Shown here: positions 16,459 through 24,626 of the stretch, in pieces | How the letters are laid out: each line of letters starts with the position of its first letter | How positions within the stretch are numbered: position 1 is the stretch's first letter | DNA from: Flavobacteriaceae bacterium | GTDB lineage: Bacteria; Bacteroidota; Bacteroidia; Flavobacteriales; Flavobacteriaceae | Reading direction: 5' to 3' | DNA length: 64,000 nt | Assembly: GCA_021648265.1 (NCBI GenBank) | Contig: JAKITD010000004.1 | Span: forward strand, 1 to 64,000 | Notes under the pieces: generated by a model | The model's database searches: none | What the model saw: the letters and a program-made list of their open reading frames with translations, nothing else | What the model was told of the DNA's origin: nothing | Program-made: the position numbers and the translations under genes

Positions 16459-17580
16459 TTGAAAACAATAATATTCATCATACAAAAGGAATTCAAGCAA
16501 ATCTTTAGAAATAAAGGAATGCTTCCTATCATCTTTGTTTTGCCCTTACTACAATTGGTAATCCTCTCGAATGCAGCAACTTTTGAAGTTAAAAACATTA
16601 AATTCTCTTATTTGGATAATGACCGGACTTCCTTTTCAAGAGCTTTAATAGATAAATTTGATGCTTCCGAATACTTCAATGTTTTAGCTCATTTTACTTC
16701 AGAAAAAGAAGCCAGTTCAGCCATGTTAAAAGGTGAAGTTGATGTGATTTTAGAAATTCCACAGTATTTTGAAAGAGATTTATTAAAAGAAAAAAAAACC
16801 ACCCTTTCCGTTACAATAAACGCAATTGATGGTGCAGCAGCGGGAGTTGAAAATGTGTATATCAATCAGATTGTGCAGGGTTTTAATAAAAATGCTACTT
16901 CAGAATTGGCGATGATTAATGGAGTGGTTGCCATTCCGAAAACCATAGATAGCATCCCTTCGTTTTGGTATAATGAAACTTTAAATTACAAAACCTATAT
17001 GGTTCCTGGTATATTGGTTTTATTGGTGACGATGATTACTTTGTTCTTATCTGGAATGAACATTGTGCGGGAAAAAGAAATAGGAACCTTAGAGCAAATT
17101 AATGTAACTCCTATTAAAAAGTACCAGTTTATTATTGGAAAATTATTTCCTTTTTGGGTAATTGGTTTTGGGCTATTAACTATTGGTTTAATTTTAGGAA
17201 AAGTAATTTTTGATGTTCCTATGCTAGGAAGTATTCTACTAATTTACTTTTATACAGGAATTTTCCTGTTGGTTATTTTAGGAATGGGGTTCTTTATTTC
17301 CAACTTTACAGATACCCAACAACAGGCTATGTTTATCGCTTGGTTTTTTGTAGTGATTTTTATCTTGATGAGTGGACTTTTCACTCCTATTGAAAGTATG
17401 CCAATCTGGGCACAAAAATTAACTGAGTTGAATCCAATTAAATATTTTGTAGAAGTAATGCGAATGGTAATGCTTAAAGGATCTTCCTTACAAGACATTC
17501 TTCCTCAGTTATTAAAAACGACAGCTTATGCAATTGTTATGAATGGTTTGGCGGTTTGGAGCTATCGTAAGACTAGTTAA
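16459..17580 (+). CDS. ABC-2 type permease (YbhS/YbhR-like), second of two
   Basis: A 373-residue permease paralogous to the one at 15253, with the same topology: one N-terminal helix (MLPIIFVLPLLQLVILSNAA), a periplasmic domain, then helices from YMVPGILVLLVTMITLFLSG. The coupling stretch reads IVREKEIGTLEQINVTPIKK. It uses a TTG start (16459), with the ATG-less leader containing a TCAT microsatellite. It is the last gene of the efflux operon, closed by the terminator at 17602. Confidence 0.88.
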   Translation: MKTIIFIIQKEFKQIFRNKGMLPIIFVLPLLQLVILSNAATFEVKNIKFSYLDNDRTSFSRALIDKFDASEYFNVLAHFTSEKEASSAMLKGEVDVILEIPQYFERDLLKEKKTTLSVTINAIDGAAAGVENVYINQIVQGFNKNATSELAMINGVVAIPKTIDSIPSFWYNETLNYKTYMVPGILVLLVTMITLFLSGMNIVREKEIGTLEQINVTPIKKYQFIIGKLFPFWVIGFGLLTIGLILGKVIFDVPMLGSILLIYFYTGIFLLVILGMGFFISNFTDTQQQAMFIAWFFVVIFILMSGLFTPIESMPIWAQKLTELNPIKYFVEVMRMVMLKGSSLQDILPQLLKTTAYAIVMNGLAVWSYRKTS

Positions 17581-17601
17581 AAATTTTAAATAAAATTAAA
17601 A

Positions 17602-17626
17602 AAGCCCATTCAAAATGAATGGGCTT
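17602..17626. terminator. Bidirectional intrinsic terminator
   Basis: Perfect 11-bp arms AAGCCCATTCA and TGAATGGGCTT with an AAA loop, between two convergent genes. T-rich sequence follows on the minus strand; the plus side is A/T-rich but weaker. It probably ends the efflux operon and the T9SS gene on the other strand. Confidence 0.85.
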
Positions 17627-17649
17627 AAATATTATAAAAATTTGTTAGA

Positions 17650-20565
17650 TTATTTTACAATTACTCTTCCAGTTTTAAAAGTAGTTGTGTTTTTACCTCC
17701 AACTCGAATTAAATACACTCCACTTTCAACATTAGAAAGGTCTATATTCATTCTATAACTTCCTCCGTTATTTTCAACTAATTTAACTCCTAATTGTTGT
17801 CCAAGCATATTGTAAATAGCCATATAAACAGTACCATCAAATTCACTATTAAAAATTACTTCAAAATTATTATTATCTATAGAAGTAATAATTAAATTGG
17901 AATTATTAATCACAAAATCATTAACTCCCAACACTCCTATATTAGCTGTATAATCTTCTGTTTCACCAAATGTTGTCTCTTCGCAAGCATCTGCTGGAAC
18001 AGGTGCGTTCCAGTTAGTTTTTGCTCGCATTATATGTTCCCCTATTGTTGCGTTTGCTGGTATTACCAAATCGAAAGTTTCAGTATAACTTCCAGCACCT
18101 TGACCAGATGCTATAATGTAATCATTTACTACTAGCTCATTAGTAGTAAAAGTAAAGTCATCATTAAAATCTATCCAAACATTTACGTGTTGGTTACCCC
18201 ACCCAGTAGTAACTGTTAAGCTATTTGTTGAACCTGGTGCTAAATTTGCAATTAAGTTGGAAAAATCACCATACCCTTCACAGCCTGAGGGATTATTAAT
18301 CTCTGCAATACTAAATAATTGAAATCCATCTCCAAGTGAGCAATCTCCAGACGGTTGGCATAGCATGTTTGTTACAACAACAATTACTTCATTATTACTA
18401 TTATCTTGGTCTCCGCTTAATGTTGTGGATACTGTTAGGTTATAATTTCCTAAAGTCGAAAAATCTGCTTGTTCTGTAAAACTAAATGAGACTTCTTCTT
18501 CGGAAGCAATTGGTCCTACAAAAGTTTCAACAACTGGAGATCCACCATCAATTACATATTGTAGGTCAAAATTAGACTGCGTAGAAGCACCGTAATTTTT
18601 AATTGTAACAGCTATTGTTTCCATACCTAATCCAGATCCTGAAGATGGAGCAGTAATTTCTAAAGCACCAACATCATTACTAAATAAATAAGTTACCTCT
18701 TTTATAAATGTATCGTTAGGAGAAAATTCATCACCGCTTAAATTAGTTTTAATTTCTATGGAATATGTTTGCCCTAAAGTTGATAAATCTACAGTTTGAG
18801 CAAACGTATAATTTTCAACTCCATTTGTGGCTACTGTTCCGTTAAACACTTCAGAGGCAACTAAACTACCATCAACTCTTAATTCAACTGGAATATTAGA
18901 TTGAGGATCTAAACCAAAATTACGAATACTCACTGTTACTGTTTCTGCATTGGTTAAAATTCCATTATTTGGACTTGAAATACCACTAATCCCAACATCA
19001 TTAGCAAATCCACCAGACAATGTAAATGAAGCTACTTGGGTTCTCCATTGGTTGGTTGCTGTAAAATATTCTGCCGTATGCCAAAAAGTAAAGTTATCTG
19101 GATCCATAGTTAAATGTGAGTAATCTCCAAACCTGTTTGAGAAAGTTTGCACTCCTACTCCATCTACAATGGTTGTTTCTACAACTGTCATCTGTCCTAA
19201 CGGATCTCCATCAAAACGTCCAGTATATCTAATACCTACAGGAAGTGTAGGACTTGCAATATTAAACCCTAAACCAATATTTCCTGCGGCATCCATTGCT
19301 GCACTTCCCATAAAACGAGATAAACCATCTGCTGGTGCATACGTTCCTTCTTGAAAAACGGTCCAAGGATTTACATCATCATTACGTAATTCAATCCAAC
19401 GAATTCCTGAAGTATCAGCTCCATCGATATCGTCATTAAAAGTAATTACCCAAGAATTATGAGTGCCAAAACTTCTATAATTAGCAGCAAATGAAACGAT
19501 ACCACCAATCATATCTATTTTTTGTCCAGTTCCAGGTTGCTCTACATCACCAGTTCCAAATGGTGCAAATACAGAATTAAAAGGATCGGTAGGGATTTCT
19601 AAGGGTGAAGATATGGTTGAGTTTCCTGGCACCACAAAATCAACATCAATTTCCCATACTTTTAAATGATCGAAAGTAACTCCTGCCCAACCATCATCTT
19701 GTAAATAAATAATGTAACCTGGTATATCTGCTGGAAAAGAAGTTCCTAATAAATTTGCAGGCTCTGGACTTAATACTGTATTTGGATTTTGCGTATTTCC
19801 TGGTAATGGAAATCCAATAATTTGAGGATTAGCACCACCTGCAATCATTACATTTTTATCGATAGCATATACCTTATTACTTCCGCCTTTATTGGCAGTT
19901 AAATAATAAGCATCTGGCCAAACCGCATAATGTGGGTAATCTGGAAAAGCGTCTAATGAAAATTGATATACATTATAAGCTCCTGTTGGATCATTAGTAA
20001 CTGAAATACCAATTGCAAGTCCATTACTTACCGAGCCAAATTGACTCACAAAATAGCGATCTGCTAATTGATCATACAAAACAATAGGATCTCCTGCATT
20101 TGTGCCCATACTCAAAAAACTACCTAAAGACACTGGTCCTGCTATTACATTTCCTGTTTTGTCAAATATTTTAATTTGTGAATTTACTGCATGAACATAA
20201 TGATTGGGTCCAACTGCTCCTGTAGGGTCTGGTGGTGTAGCACCTGTATTATCAAATCCTGTGAAATTTTGCTCTAGAGCATAGGTCTGAATTCCTCCAA
20301 TACTACTTTGAATCTTCGTATTAATATCATTAAAAGGAAGTGCATCCCCATTTACTTTTGCATTAAAACGTGATCTGTTAGGAAAAATAGTCATCGTTTT
20401 AACATCGTCCGTACTATACTCCGCTACAACTGGAAAATCCCTTAATGGGATAGTCGTTCCTACAAATGTTCCTTGAATTATTTCTACTGGAGAAAATGAT
20501 TCTTGTGCCATCATCCCACTACTAAAAAGAAGTGCAACGAATGCAAATAATATTTTTGTTTTCAT
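17650..20565 (-). CDS. Large T9SS-secreted protein with CARDB and GEVED domains
   Basis: A 971-residue protein with a signal peptide (MKTKILFAFVALLFSSGMMA). Residues about 105-520 form a beta-propeller-like region beginning TGATPPDPTGAVGPNHYVHA. Two CARDB-like domains follow (NDVGISGISSPNNGI and NDVGALEITAPSSGS). A GEVED domain is marked by VNVWIDFNDDFTFTTNE and ETEDYTANIG. The C-terminus (IYNMLGQQLGVKL to FKTGRVIVK) is a type A sorting signal, so it should be exported by the type IX system and attached to the surface. No protease motif is seen. A surface binding or adhesion role is likely. Confidence 0.85.
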   Translation of the reverse strand: MKTKILFAFVALLFSSGMMAQESFSPVEIIQGTFVGTTIPLRDFPVVAEYSTDDVKTMTIFPNRSRFNAKVNGDALPFNDINTKIQSSIGGIQTYALEQNFTGFDNTGATPPDPTGAVGPNHYVHAVNSQIKIFDKTGNVIAGPVSLGSFLSMGTNAGDPIVLYDQLADRYFVSQFGSVSNGLAIGISVTNDPTGAYNVYQFSLDAFPDYPHYAVWPDAYYLTANKGGSNKVYAIDKNVMIAGGANPQIIGFPLPGNTQNPNTVLSPEPANLLGTSFPADIPGYIIYLQDDGWAGVTFDHLKVWEIDVDFVVPGNSTISSPLEIPTDPFNSVFAPFGTGDVEQPGTGQKIDMIGGIVSFAANYRSFGTHNSWVITFNDDIDGADTSGIRWIELRNDDVNPWTVFQEGTYAPADGLSRFMGSAAMDAAGNIGLGFNIASPTLPVGIRYTGRFDGDPLGQMTVVETTIVDGVGVQTFSNRFGDYSHLTMDPDNFTFWHTAEYFTATNQWRTQVASFTLSGGFANDVGISGISSPNNGILTNAETVTVSIRNFGLDPQSNIPVELRVDGSLVASEVFNGTVATNGVENYTFAQTVDLSTLGQTYSIEIKTNLSGDEFSPNDTFIKEVTYLFSNDVGALEITAPSSGSGLGMETIAVTIKNYGASTQSNFDLQYVIDGGSPVVETFVGPIASEEEVSFSFTEQADFSTLGNYNLTVSTTLSGDQDNSNNEVIVVVTNMLCQPSGDCSLGDGFQLFSIAEINNPSGCEGYGDFSNLIANLAPGSTNSLTVTTGWGNQHVNVWIDFNDDFTFTTNELVVNDYIIASGQGAGSYTETFDLVIPANATIGEHIMRAKTNWNAPVPADACEETTFGETEDYTANIGVLGVNDFVINNSNLIITSIDNNNFEVIFNSEFDGTVYMAIYNMLGQQLGVKLVENNGGSYRMNIDLSNVESGVYLIRVGGKNTTTFKTGRVIVK

Positions 20566-20684
20566 AATAATTTTATTTTTGTTTAAGTTGTGTAATATAC
20601 ACCATTATATAATGAAGTATAAAATCAAATTAAATATTTTAAAATACTACCTTTGTATTTTAAAAACCGTGATAAAATTAAACG

Positions 20685-23600
20685 ATGATTCACTTTTTCG
20701 GAGACCTTAAAAACACCCTTTTTACTGTCCAAACTTCCTCCCTACTTTCAGTAAATGAAATAGACAAACTACAATGGCTTTTTGGCGACCAACCTAAAAT
20801 AAATGAATCCGTAATCGCGGATTTTTTTATTGGACCTCGTGCCACAATGATTACGCCTTGGAGTACCAATGCTGTTGAAATTACCCAGAATATGGGAATT
20901 GAAGGAATTATTCGTATTGAAGAATTTTATTCGGTTGCTAAAGACTTTTCAGATTTTGATCCGATGCTTTCTCAAAAATATTCGGAATTAAATCAAGATA
21001 TTTTTACCATTGATATTCAGCCAGAAGCGATCATTGAAATTGAAGATATCAATGCGTATAATCAAGCAGAAGGGTTGGCATTAAACAATGAAGAAGTTGG
21101 TTATTTAGAAGATCTTTCAAAAAAGCTAAACAGAAAATTAACCGATAGTGAAGTATTTGGTTTCAGTCAAGTGAATAGCGAACATTGTCGTCATAAAATA
21201 TTTAACGGTACTTTTATTATTGATGGAGAAGAAATGCCTTCTTCCCTATTCAAATTGATTAAAAAAACTTCTAAAGAAAATCCAAATACAATTGTCTCTG
21301 CCTATAAAGACAATGTTGCTTTTGTAGAAGGTCCTAAAGTGGTTCAGTTTGCTCCTAAAAGTGCCGACAAGCCTGATTTTTATCAGAATACAGATTTTGA
21401 ATCTGTAATTTCTATAAAAGCCGAAACACACAATTTTCCTACTACCGTTGAACCTTTTAATGGTGCCGCTACAGGAAGTGGAGGAGAAATTAGAGACCGT
21501 TTGGCTGGCGGAAAAGGTTCACTTCCATTAGCAGGAACCGCTGTTTATATGACATCTTATTCTAGACTACCCTTCGATACTTCGACAAGCTCAGCATACC
21601 ACTCCGCTCAAGGAAAGCCCTGGGAAAAAACAATGGAAGCAAGAGATTGGCTATATCAAACTCCTTTAGATATTTTAATAAAAGCGAGTAATGGCGCTTC
21701 CGACTTCGGAAATAAATTCGGACAACCACTCATCACAGGATCTGTTTTAACTTTTGAAAACGAAACCGATAATAGAAAATTGGGGTACGATAAAGTAATC
21801 ATGCAAGCTGGAGGAATTGGCTACGGAAAAAGAGATCAAGCCATAAAAGGCATTCCTAAAGAAGGAGATAAAATTGTAATTCTAGGTGGTGAAAATTATA
21901 GAATCGGAATGGGTGGTGCTGCAGTTTCCTCTGCAGATACAGGAGAATTTTCAAGCGGAATTGAATTAAACGCCATTCAACGTTCCAATCCCGAAATGCA
22001 AAAACGTGCTGCCAATGCCATTCGTGGGATGGTAGAGTCTGAAGAAAACACGATTGTTTCTATTCACGATCACGGAGCTGGAGGACACTTAAATTGTTTA
22101 AGTGAATTGGTAGAAGAAACAGGTGGAAAAATAGATTTAGATCAACTTCCTGTAGGCGATCCTACCCTTTCGGCAAAAGAGATTATAGGAAACGAATCGC
22201 AAGAACGTATGGGCTTAGTGATTGGTAAAAAAGACATTGCCCAATTAGAACGAGTTGCTAAAAGAGAACGTTCGCCAATGTACGAAGTTGGTGAAGTAAC
22301 AGGCGATAATAAATTTACATTTGAGAGTAAAACTACTTGTGAAAAACCAATGGATTTCGAGCTAGAAGATATGTTTGGAAGCTCTCCAAAAACAGTGATG
22401 AATGATGTTACTGTAAAACGTGAATATTCAAATCCATCGTACGAATCTTCTAAAATAAAAGAATATTTAATAGATGTACTATCTCTTGAAGCAGTAGCGT
22501 CTAAAGATTGGCTAACCAACAAAGTAGATCGTTGTGTAACTGGCAAAGTTGCCAAACAACAATGTGTAGGTCCTTTGCAATTACCTTTAAATAATTGTGG
22601 TGTAATGGCGTTAGATTATAAGGGAAAAGAAGGAGTTGCAACCTCTATTGGGCACGCTCCTATTTCGGCTTTAATCGACCCTGTTGCAGGCTCCAGAAAC
22701 GCTATTGCAGAATCCTTATCCAATATTATTTGGGCACCTTTAGAAGAAGGATTAAAAAGTATTTCGCTTTCTGCCAATTGGATGTGGCCTTGTAATAATG
22801 AAGGTGAAGATGCACGTTTATATAAAGCAGTAGAAGGTGTTTCGGAATTTGCTATCGAATTAGGAATCAATGTTCCTACCGGAAAGGATTCTCTTTCAAT
22901 GAAACAGAAATACAAAGATGAAGAAGTAATTGCTCCAGGAACAGTGATTATTACTGCAGCTGGACATTGTAAGGATATTAAAAAGGTGGTAGAACCTGTA
23001 CTTCAGAAAAACAAAGGAAGTATTTATTATATCAACATCTCGAAAGATGATTATAAACTAGGAGGCTCTTCTTTTGCACAGACTTTAAGTGCTATTGGAA
23101 ATGAAGCTCCTACCATAAAAGATGCTAATTATGTTGCGACTGTTTTTAATACGATGCAACAATTAATTTCAGACAATCAAATAGTAGCTGGGCACGATGT
23201 CGCTTCAGGTGGATTAATCACAACACTTCTTGAAATGTGCTTTGCTGACACTAATTTAGGAGCGGTTTTAAATCTTTCTGAATTAAAAGAAAACGATTTA
23301 GTGAAAATTCTTTTTTCTGAAAACAACGGAATTGTATTCCAAGCTTCAGAAGATAGTTTAGTTGAAAAAGTACTTTCAGAAAGCAATATTAACTTTATAA
23401 AAATAGGTACTGTAACTGAAGCGGAAACCCTTCAGATAAAACATAACAATCAGAATTTATCTTTTAATATTCCTGAAATGCGGGATGCTTGGTATAAAAC
23501 TTCGTATTTATTAGACCAACAACAAAGTGGTGTAGCAAAAGCAACTGAGCGGTTTGAGAATTATAAAAATCAGCCTTTAAACTTTAAGTTTCCTGAGCAA

Positions 23601-24398
23601 TTTACGGGCGCTTCTCCCGAATTACTCGGGACGCTCAGCGACCAACACACAAGACCAAAAGCAGCTATCATTCGTGAAAAAGGATCCAACTCAGAACGTG
23701 AAATGGCAAATGCTATGTATTTGGCAGGTTTTGATGTAAAAGATGTTCATATGACCGATTTAATTGAAGGTCGAGAAACGCTGGAAGACATTAAGTTTAT
23801 TGCTGCGGTTGGAGGTTTTTCTAACTCAGATGTTCTTGGTTCAGCAAAAGGTTGGGCAGGTGCATTTTTATATAATGAAAAAGCAAATAAAGCCCTGAAA
23901 GATTTCTTTGCAAAAGAGGATACACTTTCATTGGGAGTTTGTAATGGCTGTCAGTTATTCATTGAACTAGGATTAATTAATCCTGAAGATGAAGAGAAGC
24001 CAAAAATGCTTCATAATGATAGTGGTAAGTTTGAATGTACCTTTACTTCGGTAGAAATTCAGGAAAATAATTCGGTGATGTTATCCTCTCTTAAAGGTAG
24101 TACTTTAGGGATTTGGGCGGCTCACGGAGAAGGAAAATTCAGTTTCCCAAAAAGTGAAGATCATTATAACATTGTTGGTAAATATGGTTACGAAGGTTTC
24201 CCTGCCAATCCTAACGGAAGTGATTTTAACACCGCGATGCTTACCGATACCACCGGAAGACATTTAGTAATGATGCCACATTTGGAGCGTTCTACTTTTC
24301 CTTGGAACTGGGCGCATTATCCAAGCGATAGAAACGATGAGGTTTCGCCTTGGTTAGAAGCTTTTGTAAATGCTCGCAAATGGTTGGAGAGCAAATAG
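20685..24398 (+). CDS. purL: Phosphoribosylformylglycinamidine synthase (large, single-chain)
   Basis: A 1237-residue FGAR amidotransferase that makes formylglycinamidine ribonucleotide, the fourth step of purine synthesis. Landmarks: FSQVNSEHCRHK (about residue 158), VSIKAETHNFPTTVEPFNGA, the two AIR-synthase-like halves, and a C-terminal glutaminase with nucleophile LGVCNGCQLFIELG (about residue 1085) and PHLERSTFPW. Two stretches look foreign: residues 295-309 (LPFDTSTSSAYHSAQG) and about 975-986 (ASPELLGTLSDQ). They are encoded by palindromic repeats like the intergenic ones and keep the frame. The rest of the enzyme looks intact, so it is probably active. Confidence 0.95.
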   Translation: MIHFFGDLKNTLFTVQTSSLLSVNEIDKLQWLFGDQPKINESVIADFFIGPRATMITPWSTNAVEITQNMGIEGIIRIEEFYSVAKDFSDFDPMLSQKYSELNQDIFTIDIQPEAIIEIEDINAYNQAEGLALNNEEVGYLEDLSKKLNRKLTDSEVFGFSQVNSEHCRHKIFNGTFIIDGEEMPSSLFKLIKKTSKENPNTIVSAYKDNVAFVEGPKVVQFAPKSADKPDFYQNTDFESVISIKAETHNFPTTVEPFNGAATGSGGEIRDRLAGGKGSLPLAGTAVYMTSYSRLPFDTSTSSAYHSAQGKPWEKTMEARDWLYQTPLDILIKASNGASDFGNKFGQPLITGSVLTFENETDNRKLGYDKVIMQAGGIGYGKRDQAIKGIPKEGDKIVILGGENYRIGMGGAAVSSADTGEFSSGIELNAIQRSNPEMQKRAANAIRGMVESEENTIVSIHDHGAGGHLNCLSELVEETGGKIDLDQLPVGDPTLSAKEIIGNESQERMGLVIGKKDIAQLERVAKRERSPMYEVGEVTGDNKFTFESKTTCEKPMDFELEDMFGSSPKTVMNDVTVKREYSNPSYESSKIKEYLIDVLSLEAVASKDWLTNKVDRCVTGKVAKQQCVGPLQLPLNNCGVMALDYKGKEGVATSIGHAPISALIDPVAGSRNAIAESLSNIIWAPLEEGLKSISLSANWMWPCNNEGEDARLYKAVEGVSEFAIELGINVPTGKDSLSMKQKYKDEEVIAPGTVIITAAGHCKDIKKVVEPVLQKNKGSIYYINISKDDYKLGGSSFAQTLSAIGNEAPTIKDANYVATVFNTMQQLISDNQIVAGHDVASGGLITTLLEMCFADTNLGAVLNLSELKENDLVKILFSENNGIVFQASEDSLVEKVLSESNINFIKIGTVTEAETLQIKHNNQNLSFNIPEMRDAWYKTSYLLDQQQSGVAKATERFENYKNQPLNFKFPEQFTGASPELLGTLSDQHTRPKAAIIREKGSNSEREMANAMYLAGFDVKDVHMTDLIEGRETLEDIKFIAAVGGFSNSDVLGSAKGWAGAFLYNEKANKALKDFFAKEDTLSLGVCNGCQLFIELGLINPEDEEKPKMLHNDSGKFECTFTSVEIQENNSVMLSSLKGSTLGIWAAHGEGKFSFPKSEDHYNIVGKYGYEGFPANPNGSDFNTAMLTDTTGRHLVMMPHLERSTFPWNWAHYPSDRNDEVSPWLEAFVNARKWLESK
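21569..21613. repeat. Palindromic repeat inside purL (first)
   Basis: The 45 bases begin ACCCTTCGATACTTCGACAA and end CACTCCGCTCAAGG. They share the ACCCTTCG start and CCGCTCAAGG end of the form A intergenic repeats at 3416 and 3940, with an extra CTTCGACAAGCTCAG core. The purL frame is preserved. Confidence 0.75.
23609..23643. repeat. Palindromic repeat inside purL (second)
   Basis: The stretch begins GCGCTTCTCCCGA and ends CGCTCAGCGACC, with perfect TCCCGA/TCGGGA arms around ATTAC and an outer CGCT/AGCG pair. It resembles the CTTCG...GCTCAGCGACC repeats of Bacteroidota and keeps the reading frame at the border of the glutaminase domain. Confidence 0.6.
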
Positions 24399-24411
24399 TA
24401 AAAATGAACTA

Positions 24412-24432
24412 CCCCGAGGCAGAGCGTCGAGG
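24412..24432. repeat. Imperfect palindrome after purL
   Basis: The 21 bases begin CCCCGAGGCAGAGC and end GTCGAGG. The sequence is an imperfect palindrome of a further dispersed type. It lies 14 bases past the purL stop and before the terminator. Confidence 0.6.
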
Positions 24433-24463
24433 AACTCTATAGATTAAATATTTTAAATAACGT

Positions 24464-24495
24464 AAAGACTATCAAGTTTTGGTAGTCTTTTTTTT
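24464..24495 (+). terminator. Intrinsic terminator of purL
   Basis: Stem AAAGACTA / TAGTCTTT with an 11-base loop, followed by a run of eight T. Confidence 0.85.
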
Positions 24496-24584
24496 GTTAA
24501 AAATTATTATTCAATACAATTTCAAATAAAATATAATGGCTTAATTTATTCTACTTCAATATTTCATAGTAACTTTACACTAAA

Positions 24585-24603
24585 TTAACGTCTGCTACGT
24601 TAA
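24585..24603. promoter_or_regulatory. Perfect inverted repeat upstream of the M14 peptidase gene
   Basis: TTAACGT and ACGTTAA arms with a CTGCT loop, 23 bases before the start codon. It lies just downstream of a partial -7-like TAACTTTA (24570-24577), so it could be an operator or a 5' leader hairpin. Confidence 0.4.
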
Positions 24604-24626
24604 CGATATAAAATATATCAATTGCT

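Noticed and set aside
20648-20655. Promoter of purL at TACCTTTG
   Set aside because: The -7 box is perfect (TAnnTTTG), but no -33 TTG lies 18-20 bases upstream, so I did not list it as a feature.
22142-22555. 137-residue minus-strand ORF in purL
   Set aside because: Antisense shadow of conserved PurL sequence.
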